DNA of 64,000 nucleotides. It comes from Gammaproteobacteria bacterium (GTDB lineage Bacteria; Pseudomonadota; Gammaproteobacteria; HTCC5015). Positions 41,870-50,926 of this stretch are shown here, in pieces. A program made the translations under genes and the position numbers. How positions within the stretch are numbered: the first letter of the stretch is position 1; each line of letters begins with the position of its first letter. The notes below the pieces were generated by a model that was given only the letters and a program-made list of their open reading frames with translations, was not told the DNA's origin and did not search any database. The DNA lies in contig JAFGLM010000019.1 in NCBI GenBank assembly GCA_016928055.1, positions 1 to 64,000 on the forward strand, in the 5' to 3' direction.

Positions 41870-42478
41870 ATGTCAGGCGCAAGTTTTGATGATAGCGGTG
41901 TCGATAAAGACCGGCGTCGTTTTCTAACTACGGGAGTCTCTGTGGTTGGTGCGGTTGGTGTAGCCGCTGCGGCGGTACCGTTTGTCAGCTCGATGCAACC
42001 CAGTGAAAAGGCCAAAACAGCGGGTGCTCCGGTTGAAGTTGACATCAGCAAGCTTCTGCCGGGCATGAAAATGGATGTAAAGTGGCGTGGCAAACCGGTA
42101 TACATTATTCGTCGCACCTCTGAGATGCTGGCCGAATTGGATAAGTTAGCGGATGTGCTGGCGGATCCTGAAAGCACCAGCGAACAGCAACCCGATTATG
42201 CCAGGAACCACTATCGTTCCATTAATCCCGAATTTCTTATTATGGTCGCGCATTGTACCCATCTGGGTTGCTCGCCGAAATTCAGGCCAGAACAGGCACC
42301 TGAGGATTTGGGTGCTGACTGGAAAGGTGGTTTTTACTGCCCCTGCCACGGTTCTCGTTTTGATTTGGCCGGTCGTGTTTATTCCGGACAGCCGGCACCC
42401 GCCAACATGCCAGTACCGCCGCATCGATACGTAAGTGATAACGTTATTGTGATCGGCGAAGAGGAGGGAACGGCCTGA
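41870..42478 (+). CDS. petA: Ubiquinol-cytochrome c reductase iron-sulfur (Rieske) subunit
   Basis: 202 residues from ATG 41870 with CAGGAG six bases upstream; the open frame extends further but that part is not conserved. A twin-arginine-type signal/anchor (DRRRFLTTGVSVVGAVGVAA) precedes the soluble domain. The [2Fe-2S] ligands are in CTHLGCSPKF and CPCHGSRFDLAGRV. It passes electrons from ubiquinol to cytochrome c1 in the bc1 complex. The stop shares one base with the petB start. Confidence 0.95.
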   Translation: MSGASFDDSGVDKDRRRFLTTGVSVVGAVGVAAAAVPFVSSMQPSEKAKTAGAPVEVDISKLLPGMKMDVKWRGKPVYIIRRTSEMLAELDKLADVLADPESTSEQQPDYARNHYRSINPEFLIMVAHCTHLGCSPKFRPEQAPEDLGADWKGGFYCPCHGSRFDLAGRVYSGQPAPANMPVPPHRYVSDNVIVIGEEEGTA

Positions 42479-43731
42479 TGCGCAAGGCGATGACGCTCAT
42501 TACGAATGGTTTTATCTGGTTTGCCGAGCGCTTTCCCATTATGAAGATGTGGCGCGAACATATGTCCGAATACTATGCGCCGAAGAATCTGAATATCTGG
42601 TATTACTTCGGTGCGCTGGCTCTGGTGGTGCTGGTACTGCAAATCGTTACCGGTATTTTTCTGACAATGAATTACAAACCCGATGCCGAGCTCGCCTTCG
42701 CTTCGGTTGAATATATTATGCGAGACGTTAGCTGGGGTTGGCTGATGCGTTATTTACACTCAACCGGTGCCTCTGCGTTTTTTGTGCTGGTTTATCTGCA
42801 TATGTTTCGTGCGCTGTTGTATGGATCCTATAAAAAGCCGCGCGAACTGATCTGGATTTTCGGTATGGCAATCTACTTTTGTCTGATGGCCGAAGCTTTT
42901 TTTGGTTATCTGCTGCCCTGGGGGCAGATGTCTTATTGGGGTGCACAAGTGATCACTACCTTGTTCAGCACTATTCCCGTTTTTGGTGAAGATATTGCAC
43001 TCTGGATTCGCGGCGATTTCGTTATTTCCGATATTACGCTCAATCGATTCTTTGCTTTGCATGTCATAGCAATACCGTTTGCACTGGCGGGTCTGGTGGT
43101 TGCGCATATCATCGCTTTACATGAAGTGGGTTCCAATAATCCCGATGGCATTGAAATAAAGAAACATAAAGATGCCAACGGCATACCACTGGACGGCATT
43201 CCGTTTCATCCTTATTACACTGTTAAGGACCTTTTCAGTGTTGCTGTTTTTCTGTTGATATTTGCAGTCATTGTCTTTTTCTTGCCTGATATGAAGGGAT
43301 ATTTTCTGGAGCACGCCAATTTTGTTCCCGCTAATCCATTTAGTACTCCCGAGCATATTGCACCTGTATGGTACTTCACACCGTTTTACGCCATTTTACG
43401 GGCAGTGCCATCCTACTCCTGGTTGGGTAACCAGTTTGGCGGGGTAATGGCGATGGGCGCATCAACCATGATCCTGTTATTCCTGCCCTGGATTGACCGC
43501 AGCCCTGTAAAATCCATTCGTTATCGTTCTGTTGCATTCAAGTTACTGGTTGCGATGTTTGTGATTTGTTTTTTCGGGCTGGGATATCTGGGAATGGAAC
43601 AACCCACTCCGGTTAAGACAATACTGGCAAGAATATTTTCTATCGGTTATTTCGCATTTTTTGTGGGACTTTATTTTGTCAGTAAATATGAAAAGACCAA
43701 GCCGGTGCCTGAGAGGGTTAATTACAAATGA
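42478..43731 (+). CDS. petB: Cytochrome b of the bc1 complex
   Basis: 417 residues with about eight membrane helices. The heme ligands are two His pairs: HSTGASAFFVLVYLH and HVIAIPFALAGLVVAH. The quinol-oxidation site motif reads PVWYFTPFYAILR, with Val in place of the Glu of PEWY; this variant is known from beta- and gammaproteobacteria. N-terminal block MKMWREHMSEYYAPKNLNIW is typical for proteobacterial long cytochrome b. Coupled to petC by ATGA. Confidence 0.95.
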   Translation: MRKAMTLITNGFIWFAERFPIMKMWREHMSEYYAPKNLNIWYYFGALALVVLVLQIVTGIFLTMNYKPDAELAFASVEYIMRDVSWGWLMRYLHSTGASAFFVLVYLHMFRALLYGSYKKPRELIWIFGMAIYFCLMAEAFFGYLLPWGQMSYWGAQVITTLFSTIPVFGEDIALWIRGDFVISDITLNRFFALHVIAIPFALAGLVVAHIIALHEVGSNNPDGIEIKKHKDANGIPLDGIPFHPYYTVKDLFSVAVFLLIFAVIVFFLPDMKGYFLEHANFVPANPFSTPEHIAPVWYFTPFYAILRAVPSYSWLGNQFGGVMAMGASTMILLFLPWIDRSPVKSIRYRSVAFKLLVAMFVICFFGLGYLGMEQPTPVKTILARIFSIGYFAFFVGLYFVSKYEKTKPVPERVNYK

Positions 43732-44486
43732 TTAAAGCATTCTTTCTGCTGGCTTTTTTCCTATTTAGTGGCGTGTCGCAAGCTGCCGGTAATAATTATC
43801 CACTCGATCATGCGGCGATCGATTCATCTGATAAACCTTCATTGCAACGCGGTGCCAAGTACTATGTGAATTACTGTCTCGGCTGTCACGCACTGAGTTA
43901 TTTGCGATACAACCGGATGGGTCGTGATCTTGGTTTAACAGAGAGCCAGGTCGAGGAAAATCTGATTTTTACCTATGACGCTGAAGGTTCGCCTGTAAAA
44001 CCAGGAGAACATATGACGAATACCATGGATGCCGGTTACGCAGAAAAGGTTTTTGGTGTGGTACCGCCGGATTTAACCCTGGTCGCGCGCTCACGAGGTG
44101 TTGATTGGCTCTATACTTATTTACGTAGTTTTTATGCCGATAAAACGAAAGTATGGGGCGTTAATAACGCAGTTTTCCCCAACGTCGGCATGCCGCATGT
44201 TCTATCGGAAATGCAGGGCCTGCAAAAGGCGATTACCGAAGAATATATCGACGAACAAGGTAACAGGCACGAGAAAATCGTTGGTTTTGAATTGTTGGGT
44301 TCCGGATCTCTAAGTGTTGAAGAGTATGATCAAGTGGTGCTGGATCTGACTAATTTTCTGGCCTACGCCGCCGAGCCGGCTAAAATTGCGCGACATAAAA
44401 CAGGGGTTTGGGTTATAGCCTTCCTGCTTCTGTTATTATGCGTAACCTATTTATTGAAGAAGGAATATTGGCGGGATATTAAATAG
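43728..44486 (+). CDS. petC: Cytochrome c1
   Basis: 252 residues with a signal peptide (FFLLAFFLFSGVSQA), one c-type heme site CLGCH, a probable Met ligand in FPNVGMPHVL and a C-terminal membrane helix (VWVIAFLLLLLCVTYLL) followed by a basic tail. It completes the three-subunit bacterial bc1 complex petABC. Confidence 0.95.
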   Translation: MIKAFFLLAFFLFSGVSQAAGNNYPLDHAAIDSSDKPSLQRGAKYYVNYCLGCHALSYLRYNRMGRDLGLTESQVEENLIFTYDAEGSPVKPGEHMTNTMDAGYAEKVFGVVPPDLTLVARSRGVDWLYTYLRSFYADKTKVWGVNNAVFPNVGMPHVLSEMQGLQKAITEEYIDEQGNRHEKIVGFELLGSGSLSVEEYDQVVLDLTNFLAYAAEPAKIARHKTGVWVIAFLLLLLCVTYLLKKEYWRDIK

Positions 44487-44575
44487 TGGGGGCCTGCTGA
44501 CCTGGTGCTGATTGTCTTGAGTCGGTATTCGGGTGGATTCCCGCATAAACATAAAGAAACCCTATGGAGTAGCTT

Positions 44576-45202
44576 ATGGCGACCATCACCAACCGACGTC
44601 CGGTGATGACCCTTTATTCAGTACCAACCGATGCGCACAGCCATCGCGCGCGCATGGTTTTGGCTGAAAAAGACATTGTTGTAGATATTGTCGATATCGA
44701 TCCGGATAACAAGCCGGAAGATTTGCTGGCGGTCAATCCTTACGATGATAATCCGACTTTGGTGGATCGCGAGTTGATGCTGTATGACTCGCGTATCATC
44801 ATGGAGTATCTGGACGAGCGTTTTCCGCACCCGCCACTGTTGCCGGTTGATCCGGTCTCGCGCGCGCGTTGCCGTCTGGCGTTGTATCGCATCGAACACG
44901 ACTGGTACTCTCTGGTTGACCAGCTGAAAACCGGCCAGGCCGTTAATGCCGATCAGTTGCGCAAAGAACTTCGCGAAAGCATTACGCTGGTTGCGCCGAT
45001 TCTGGAACGCACGCCATACTTTTTGTATGACGAATTCACAATTGTCGATTGCAGCATAGCCCCGATTTTATGGCGGTTGCCGGTACTGGGTATCGATTTG
45101 CCCAATCAGGCCAAAGCATTAATGAAGTATGCTGATCGGATTTTTGCGCGACCCTGTTTCCAGGCCAGTTTGTCGGAGGCCGAGAGACAAATGCGCCGCT
45201 GA
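44576..45202 (+). CDS. sspA: Stringent starvation protein A
   Basis: 208 residues with a glutathione-S-transferase fold (MTLYSVPTDAHSHRARMVLA; LMLYDSRIIMEYLDERFPHP with the PHP loop conserved in SspA). It binds RNA polymerase and affects stress and virulence genes. As in E. coli it is followed by sspB; linkage to petABC is the standard order in related genera. Confidence 0.93.
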   Translation: MATITNRRPVMTLYSVPTDAHSHRARMVLAEKDIVVDIVDIDPDNKPEDLLAVNPYDDNPTLVDRELMLYDSRIIMEYLDERFPHPPLLPVDPVSRARCRLALYRIEHDWYSLVDQLKTGQAVNADQLRKELRESITLVAPILERTPYFLYDEFTIVDCSIAPILWRLPVLGIDLPNQAKALMKYADRIFARPCFQASLSEAERQMRR

Positions 45203-45256
45203 AACGGCTGATTTTTACTCTGTTCCTACCGGACAGTTTGCGGTAATCTACGCCCC

Positions 45257-45646
45257 ATGACTTCAAGCAGACCCTATTTGATTCGTGCTATATACCAGTG
45301 GATTGTCGATAACGGCGCTACGCCGCACTTGCTGGTTGATGCAAGCTTTCCCGAGGCGAGGGTACCGCGCGAATACGTCGAGAATAATAAAATTATTCTA
45401 AACATTGGTCCAATGGCGGCGCATGGTTTGAAACTGGGAAATGAACAGGTCGAATTCAGCGCGCGATTTTCCGGTAAGTCATTGCCGGTGGTTGTGCCGA
45501 CGCATTCTGTGCTGGCAATTTACGCGCGGGAAAATGGTCAGGGTATGGTCTTTAATGACAGCGAAGATCGCAGCACAGAAAGAAAGGATGTAACCGAGCA
45601 GAATGCTCCGAAGCCACAGAGGCCGAAGTTAAGAGTCGTCAAGTAG
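45257..45646 (+). CDS. sspB: SspB, ClpXP specificity-enhancing factor
   Basis: 129 residues. The folded N-terminal part (RPYLIRAIYQWIVDNGATPH and the HGLKLGNEQVEFSARFSG block) binds ssrA tags, and the acidic/disordered linker ends in a ClpX-binding tail RPKLRVVK. It delivers tagged proteins to ClpXP. A clear terminator follows. Confidence 0.93.
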   Translation: MTSSRPYLIRAIYQWIVDNGATPHLLVDASFPEARVPREYVENNKIILNIGPMAAHGLKLGNEQVEFSARFSGKSLPVVVPTHSVLAIYARENGQGMVFNDSEDRSTERKDVTEQNAPKPQRPKLRVVK

Positions 45647-45664
45647 GCTTAGCGTTTTTAAAGG

Positions 45665-45689
45665 AAACCCGGCAAAAGCCGGGTTTTTT
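45665..45689 (+). terminator. Intrinsic terminator after sspB
   Basis: AAACCCGGC (45665-45673) pairs with GCCGGGTTT (45678-45686), loop AAAA, followed by TTTG. Confidence 0.92.
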
Positions 45690-45800
45690 GTTTGTATTGG
45701 TAGAAAATCCGCGGATTGGCTGCGGCAGGTAATTGGATAATAAGGCTGCAGGCGCTATATAATCCGGATGATATCAGGAATAGAGATAGCCGAAATATAT

Positions 45801-46027
45801 TAGAGCCTATCTCAAAATTAAAAATTTTTATGTGCCTATGTTTGGCAACAAATTCAGTACAGCTCTGGAATCCCCTCTCCCTCAGGGAGAGGGCTAGAGT
45901 GAGGGGGTAAAAGCGAATTTTTGTTTCCCCTCATCCTGTCCTTCTCCCTGTGGGAGAAGGGAACTTCTATCAGGCTCATTAAGATCGTTCAGAGACCTCA
46001 TGGAATTCGATTTTGAGATAAGTTCTA
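45801..46027. mobile_element. MITE-like element with 18-base terminal inverted repeats
   Basis: Ends TAGAGCCTATCTCAAAAT (45801-45818) and ATTTTGAGATAAGTTCTA (46010-46027) are inverted copies with two mismatches. The 227-base interior has no gene; it carries purine/pyrimidine palindromes (CCCTCTCCCTCAGGGAGAGG near 45872 and CTTCTCCCTGTGGGAGAAGG near 45941). Related ends occur at 15449-15530 and 51268-51285. No transposase is encoded, so it depends on one supplied elsewhere. The rest of the gap from sspB to 45800 holds nothing I recognise. Confidence 0.7.
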
Positions 46028-46080
46028 GCAGCTTTCAATTTTAAATTTACGTTTAAACATTACCCGGAGTAATAGAATCC

Positions 46081-46425
46081 GTGAAGAAAATTACCTTGTT
46101 GTTCTTGCTTGCTGTTTCAACACAGGTGAACACAGCAGAGCGTGTTGTCAGATGTCAGGTCGATAGTAATGGTGGTGAATCGTTTAGCGGAGAGTGTTTG
46201 TTTGAATCAAAGCAGAATGGCTCATTCCATATCCGGAACGCAGATGCATCAAAACCGATGTTGAAAGGTATCAGCGACATCAATGTTTATATTGTCGAGA
46301 AAGGTGTGGCGGAAGTTAGGGGGTTAACAGAGGATGGTATTAATTCCAGGTGGGGTGCTGCGCATCGCTCCGAGATAGATAGAGCATGCTGGGTTGGTAG
46401 TGACTTTAAAGTGTGCGTCTGGTAG
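46081..46425 (+). CDS. Small secreted protein of unknown function
   Basis: 114 residues from a GTG start with a signal peptide (LLFLLAVSTQVNTAE) and four cysteines in the mature part (VRCQVD, GECLFES, RACWVG, FKVCVW), which could form two disulfides. Periplasmic or secreted. No family recognised. It lies directly after the MITE-like element. Confidence 0.65.
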   Translation: MKKITLLFLLAVSTQVNTAERVVRCQVDSNGGESFSGECLFESKQNGSFHIRNADASKPMLKGISDINVYIVEKGVAEVRGLTEDGINSRWGAAHRSEIDRACWVGSDFKVCVW

Positions 46426-46460
46426 TTGATGCTATATGCTTTTTATCTAAAGAAATAGAC

Positions 46461-46907
46461 ATGCGCCTCTGGTCAATTCATCCCCAATACCTGGATTCGA
46501 AAGGACTGGTTGCATTGTGGCGGGAAGGGTTGCTGGCACAGAATGTATTGCTCGGCAAAACACGTGGCTATAAGAACCATCCGCAATTGGTTCGGTTTAA
46601 AAATACAAGCAACCCGGTTGGTGCTATTGCGAGCTATTTACGATCAGTTGTTGATGAGGCTGACAAAAGAAACTATCGTTTCGATAGAAGCAAGATTATC
46701 AGCAGAAGATACAACGGAAAAATTTATGTCACAAGCGGGCAGGTGAAATACGAATTTCAGCATTTATTAGGTAAACTCAAAACAAGAGATCCATTGCTGT
46801 ATAAGCAGTGCAGAATGACCACCAGAGTAAAAGTGCATCCATTATTCAAGAAAGTTACCGGAAAAGTGGCAAGCTGGGAAAGGACTGGTCCTGATAAAAC
46901 CGACTAG
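46461..46907 (+). CDS. Pyrimidine-dimer DNA glycosylase family protein (endonuclease V, Pyr_excise)
   Basis: 148 residues starting MRLWSIHPQYLDSKG, followed by ALWREGLLAQNVLLGKT and GYKNHPQLVRF, the typical opening of the bacterial branch of the T4 endonuclease V family. By family it would cut out UV-induced pyrimidine dimers; the bacterial members are less well studied and some act on other small DNA lesions. The open frame extends upstream to 46413, but that part is unrelated. Its stop overlaps the stop of the convergent esterase gene on CTAG. Confidence 0.75.
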   Translation: MRLWSIHPQYLDSKGLVALWREGLLAQNVLLGKTRGYKNHPQLVRFKNTSNPVGAIASYLRSVVDEADKRNYRFDRSKIISRRYNGKIYVTSGQVKYEFQHLLGKLKTRDPLLYKQCRMTTRVKVHPLFKKVTGKVASWERTGPDKTD

Positions 46908-47653
46908 TTTGTTTTGATATATTCAGTAATCGGTAAATCGATTTCCTTTAATCCTTCAACCGCCAAACGTGCCAGTTCGGTGGCGCCCTTTTCGTTAAAA
47001 TGCGTATTGTCCTGTTTTCCTGCAGGTAGCATTTCGTTGGTACCGGGTTCTACCCACAAATAGATTTGTTTGGATTTCTCTTCCCCCAGTGCGAGCACCA
47101 GATCTTCTGATTTAAGTTGCATATCAACCAGCGGCACGCTGAGTTCTCGCGCGACGTCGCGAACAATAAATGGATAGGCGCCGTGTGTGTCTTCGAGTAC
47201 ACCGAATTCATTAAAATTCCTGCGAACAATTGAGGTGAATAATACCGGGATACCGCCTTTGCTTCTGGTTTCATTGATGTATTTGATCAGGTTCCTCCGG
47301 TAACCGGTGTAGGGATTGGTGTAACGAGCCGGATCTTTGTTTTTCTGGTCATTGTGTCCGAATTGAATAAAGACATAGTCGCCAGGCTGAATTTTGTTCA
47401 GCACCGCGTCCCATTTTTGTTGATCAATAAAGCTTTTGGTACTACGTCCATTAACGGCATGATTTTCTATTTTCACATTCCCGTCAAAAAACGTGGGCAG
47501 CATCTGGCCCCATCCTCGCTCCGGATTGCGCTCCGGCTCGATTTTATCGGACATTGTTGAATCACCAATCAGATAAATGGTGGTGGTTTTTTCCGGACCA
47601 CATGCAACAATAGAAAATACGAATAATATGTATAGAAGTAAAAGACGTATCAT
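46904..47653 (-). CDS. SGNH-hydrolase lipoprotein, rhamnogalacturonan acetylesterase-like (CE12)
   Basis: 249 residues. Lipobox ends at Cys18 (FVFSIVAC). SGNH blocks: I with nucleophile Ser in YLIGDSTMSD; II Gly in NHAVNGRSTKSF; III Asn in FIQFGHNDQK; V Asp/His in DNTHFNEKGA. The block spacing and the GWGQMLPTFF stretch fit rhamnogalacturonan acetylesterases that remove acetyl groups from pectin. An outer-membrane lipoprotein with this activity suggests use of plant or algal polysaccharide, but no polysaccharide lyase or transporter is next to it. Confidence 0.8.
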   Translation of the reverse strand: MIRLLLLYILFVFSIVACGPEKTTTIYLIGDSTMSDKIEPERNPERGWGQMLPTFFDGNVKIENHAVNGRSTKSFIDQQKWDAVLNKIQPGDYVFIQFGHNDQKNKDPARYTNPYTGYRRNLIKYINETRSKGGIPVLFTSIVRRNFNEFGVLEDTHGAYPFIVRDVARELSVPLVDMQLKSEDLVLALGEEKSKQIYLWVEPGTNEMLPAGKQDNTHFNEKGATELARLAVEGLKEIDLPITEYIKTN

Positions 47654-47699
47654 ATTCTGATCCTGATTTTTAACAAATGGTTTTAATAAATTTCAAATA

Positions 47700-48065
47700 T
47701 TAAAACGGGCTGTCTTCGATTGCATTTTTTATCCATTCGACAGAATGATCGGTTCCCAATATTCCCACCACATCAAACCGCACTGGTTTTTTGGCATCAA
47801 GCGGGTGTTGCTGCAAATAAATCTTTGCGGCAGTGCGAAGTTTCTGTTGTTTAGCCGTGCTGATACTGACAACCGGGCCGCCAAATTCCCTGTTTTTTCG
47901 ATAACGAACTTCAACAAAAACCAGCGTTTTGTCATCACGCATAATCAGGTCTATTTCACCTAATCGACAACGGAAGTTACTCTCGATTAATTTTAATCCA
48001 TGCTGTTCGAGATGATGTCGTGCAAAATCCTCGGCTTGTTGGCCGATTCCGACGGTTTCTGTCAC
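47700..48065 (-). CDS. yraN: YraN family (UPF0102) nuclease-like protein
   Basis: 121 residues with the family pattern GQQAEDFARHHLEQHGLKLIESNFRCRLGEIDLIM and FVEVRYRK, which matches a restriction-endonuclease-like fold (the E-D-ExR-type residues). Function unproven. The ATG overlaps the end of lpoA, and lpoA-yraN adjacent to rsmI is the standard gammaproteobacterial order. Confidence 0.9.
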   Translation of the reverse strand: MTETVGIGQQAEDFARHHLEQHGLKLIESNFRCRLGEIDLIMRDDKTLVFVEVRYRKNREFGGPVVSISTAKQQKLRTAAKIYLQQHPLDAKKPVRFDVVGILGTDHSVEWIKNAIEDSPF

Positions 48066-49981
48066 GGCGTTTCCAGATAAGACAGATCATCGTCGTCATC
48101 AGTTAATTCATGGTCTTCCAGTGAAGTGAATTCCATAACTTCCGGATATCCATCGGCAAATGTGGCCCATAACAATTCACGCTTGACCCGATTATCATTA
48201 TTTAAAACAATGCTGCCGGTTAAACCGGGAAAGCGTTCAAAGGGATTGGATTGCAGACGGGCCAGATAGGGAATGATACGATAGGCATCCAGACCGAGAG
48301 CATAAAGGCGTGGGTATTTATGCAAATTGGCCGGCCAGTATTGTTCAACTGTTTCAAACAGGTGATTGTGTTTACCCTGTAAAGTCCACGGAATATCACT
48401 GAAGATCAGGCCATCGAGCTCTCTGTCATTTTTCGGATCCACAATACCGGAGAACGCCTGCGATGGAGAATAAATTGAAATATCGCCGGCGCCATGGAAT
48501 TTAAGTTGTGCCCGGAAATTGCGCGCACTGCGCGGACTGGCAATCAGAAAAATTGCTTCAACGTCCTGACGGCGATGCGGTTCAAATTTAGTATTCTGTT
48601 TAATGACGGTGCTGAGAATCGATTTCCGGTTTTTACTTTGCAGGATATTCATAGAGCGCTGAATAGGATTACCCTGATCGTTTGATTCGGGTGAATATTT
48701 TTCAATGGTCAGTACATCGCCACCCAGTTCAACATAGCGATCACTGAAGGCTTTGCTCAGACGATTGCCGTAGTCGGTATTCGGTGCGTAAATGATGGCG
48801 CGAGTTTGATCTTTGATAATCGCCAGTTCAGCCGCCTGTCTTGCCTCATCTTCCGGCAGCAAACCAAATTGCACAACCTGTTTGGAATTAACACCATCCG
48901 GTGCGTAATTGAGTGCCAGCACCGGTACCGATAAACGGCCGGCGCGGGTGATGGTTTCAACGTCTTCTTTCTGCAACGGGCCGACGATCAGTTTTACACC
49001 ATCAGACAACGCCTTTTTGTAGGTTTCGCGAATATCGCTGCCGGCACGACCGGTGTCGTAGATTTCGATAACCGGCCGTTGTGCGACGTCATGATTGAAA
49101 TAAGACGCCATAAAGCCATCCCGTATCGCTTCTGCCGCCGATGCGTAGCGACCGCTGAGTGGCAGCATCAGGCCGATTGTTTTTGGATAGACGGCAGCGA
49201 ATTCTCGTTGGCTGCGAAGCGTCTTGGCCAGCGTTTGAGCCGCGGGATGCTTGGTATAGCGTCGTTGCCAGTTGGCGATAGCCATATCCCGGGTAACACC
49301 CACTTCTTCAGCTGATTGAACAGCGAGGGCCAGCGCAACCCAGCCGCGCAGGATTTTGTCGTCTTTTTGCAGCGGTCTGAGCACATCTTCCGGCATGGTT
49401 TGCAGGGTCGACCAGATAATCTGGTGGTTATCCTCCATATCGGACATTTTGGCCGGTAATAATTGTTGCAGAACCTCGTCCAGTTGCAGACGCAGTTTCA
49501 GGCTTTCTTCCTGGTAACCCTGTTTGGTCAGCGCAATCGCGCGCGTTCGCAAAATACCCGCTTGAATGGGCAGTGGATAATCAGGGCTGTTTTTCGGTAG
49601 TTTTTGCAGCGCCAGCGGGGCTTTGTTATCCGCCAGTGCCAGTTGGGCCTGTAATAAATTGACGCGGTAGCGATGACTTTGATCCAGTGTGCGGACCTTA
49701 AATGTGCCTAAACGTTTACGTACATCATTAGCGCGGCCGTAGTCCATTAACAATTCCATGCCCAGTAACTGATAATACGCCTGCTTATTAGGTTCAGACG
49801 CAGCAGCGGCACGCGAATCCAGCTCACGCAAACGGGCTTTCGGGCTGAGTTGCGACAGCATTTCCTGCAATTCACCGCTGACGGCGATGACAGGCTGCTC
49901 GGGTCGCCTGGCCGATCCGGTGCAGGCGCCTAATGTTATAAAAAGGGTGGGGAGCAGTAAAAATCGGATCTTAATCAGCAT
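48062..49981 (-). CDS. lpoA: LpoA, lipoprotein activator of penicillin-binding protein 1A
   Basis: 639 residues from ATG 49981 with CAGGG upstream; the frame runs on to a TTG at 50008. Lipobox ends at Cys20 (TLFITLGAC). The N-terminal half is a TPR-like helical domain (about 30-260) and the C-terminal half a periplasmic-binding-protein fold starting IGLMLPLSGRYASAAEAIRDG. In E. coli it spans the periplasm from the outer membrane to switch on PBP1A. Divergent from rsmI. Confidence 0.9.
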   Translation of the reverse strand: MLIKIRFLLLPTLFITLGACTGSARRPEQPVIAVSGELQEMLSQLSPKARLRELDSRAAAASEPNKQAYYQLLGMELLMDYGRANDVRKRLGTFKVRTLDQSHRYRVNLLQAQLALADNKAPLALQKLPKNSPDYPLPIQAGILRTRAIALTKQGYQEESLKLRLQLDEVLQQLLPAKMSDMEDNHQIIWSTLQTMPEDVLRPLQKDDKILRGWVALALAVQSAEEVGVTRDMAIANWQRRYTKHPAAQTLAKTLRSQREFAAVYPKTIGLMLPLSGRYASAAEAIRDGFMASYFNHDVAQRPVIEIYDTGRAGSDIRETYKKALSDGVKLIVGPLQKEDVETITRAGRLSVPVLALNYAPDGVNSKQVVQFGLLPEDEARQAAELAIIKDQTRAIIYAPNTDYGNRLSKAFSDRYVELGGDVLTIEKYSPESNDQGNPIQRSMNILQSKNRKSILSTVIKQNTKFEPHRRQDVEAIFLIASPRSARNFRAQLKFHGAGDISIYSPSQAFSGIVDPKNDRELDGLIFSDIPWTLQGKHNHLFETVEQYWPANLHKYPRLYALGLDAYRIIPYLARLQSNPFERFPGLTGSIVLNNDNRVKRELLWATFADGYPEVMEFTSLEDHELTDDDDDLSYLETP

Positions 49982-50086
49982 GAGATACCCTGCAAATTGA
50001 TGCGTCAACAGTTAGAATCACGGCAGGCAAGTATTTGTTTTCGGTCTGCCGCTGTCAACCGAAGGATTATCAAAATTAAAAGAATT

Positions 50087-50926
50087 ATGTCTGCACCCGT
50101 CACACTATACGTTATTGCCACACCCATCGGAAATCTGGCTGATATCAGCGCGCGTGCACTGGAAGTGTTGCGTGATGCCGACTTGATTGCCGCGGAAGAT
50201 ACCCGCCATAGCAAGGCCTTGTTGAATCATTACACGATTACAACGCCGATGATCTCATTGCACGAACACAATGAGAGTGAACGAATTGCCGAATTGACCG
50301 AACGCCTGCAACAAGGCCAGAGTATTGCCTTGATCAGCGATGCAGGTACGCCTTTATTAAGCGATCCCGGTTTTATGCTGGTACGGGCTGCACACGAGCA
50401 TTCGATTCCGGTATCACCGGTACCCGGGCCCAGCGCCATTACAGCGGCATTATCAGCGGCCGGATTACCGACCAATGCATTTTATTTCGCCGGTTTTCTG
50501 GCAGCCAAACAAAAAGCCCGCTGCGAACAATTGCAGGAATTATCGGCCTTAGGTTGCACTGTTGTCTTATTCGAATCAACGCATCGAATTCTTAATCTGC
50601 TTAGTGATATCGTTGAACAATTGGGTGCTGAACAAAAACTGGTTATCGCGCGTGAACTGACCAAGAAATTTGAAACTATTTTATCTGGTAATGCAGCCGA
50701 ACTCTTACAGCAGTTAGAGAATGATGAAAACCAGCAAAAAGGCGAGTTTGTGGTATTGCTGGCGTTTGATAAAAAATTATCAAGCAGCGATCAGGAATTA
50801 AATCGTTGTTTAAAAATCCTGCTCGAAGAACTGCCCGTAAAACAGGCCGCCAAACTGGCAGCGAAGCTGACCGGTGCGGGTAAGAATCAGGCTTATGAAA
50901 TGGCGGTAAAACTGAAAGATAAGTAG
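50087..50926 (+). CDS. rsmI: RsmI, 16S rRNA cytidine-1402 2'-O-methyltransferase
   Basis: 279 residues of the tetrapyrrole-methylase-like fold: opening TLYVIATPIGNLADISARAL, then AAEDTRHSKALLNHY, ISDAGTPLLSDPGF and PVPGPSAITAALSAAGLPT, ending KNQAYEMAVKLK. ATG 50087 is chosen because similarity begins there; the upstream frame to 49997 is not conserved and overlaps the lpoA promoter. Modifies C1402 in the decoding centre. Confidence 0.93.
   Translation: MSAPVTLYVIATPIGNLADISARALEVLRDADLIAAEDTRHSKALLNHYTITTPMISLHEHNESERIAELTERLQQGQSIALISDAGTPLLSDPGFMLVRAAHEHSIPVSPVPGPSAITAALSAAGLPTNAFYFAGFLAAKQKARCEQLQELSALGCTVVLFESTHRILNLLSDIVEQLGAEQKLVIARELTKKFETILSGNAAELLQQLENDENQQKGEFVVLLAFDKKLSSSDQELNRCLKILLEELPVKQAAKLAAKLTGAGKNQAYEMAVKLKDK

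Noticed and set aside
43369-43407. Cytochrome b quinol-site motif PVWY instead of PEWY
   Set aside because: The Val variant is established in beta- and gammaproteobacterial cytochrome b, so it is a lineage feature and not a defect.
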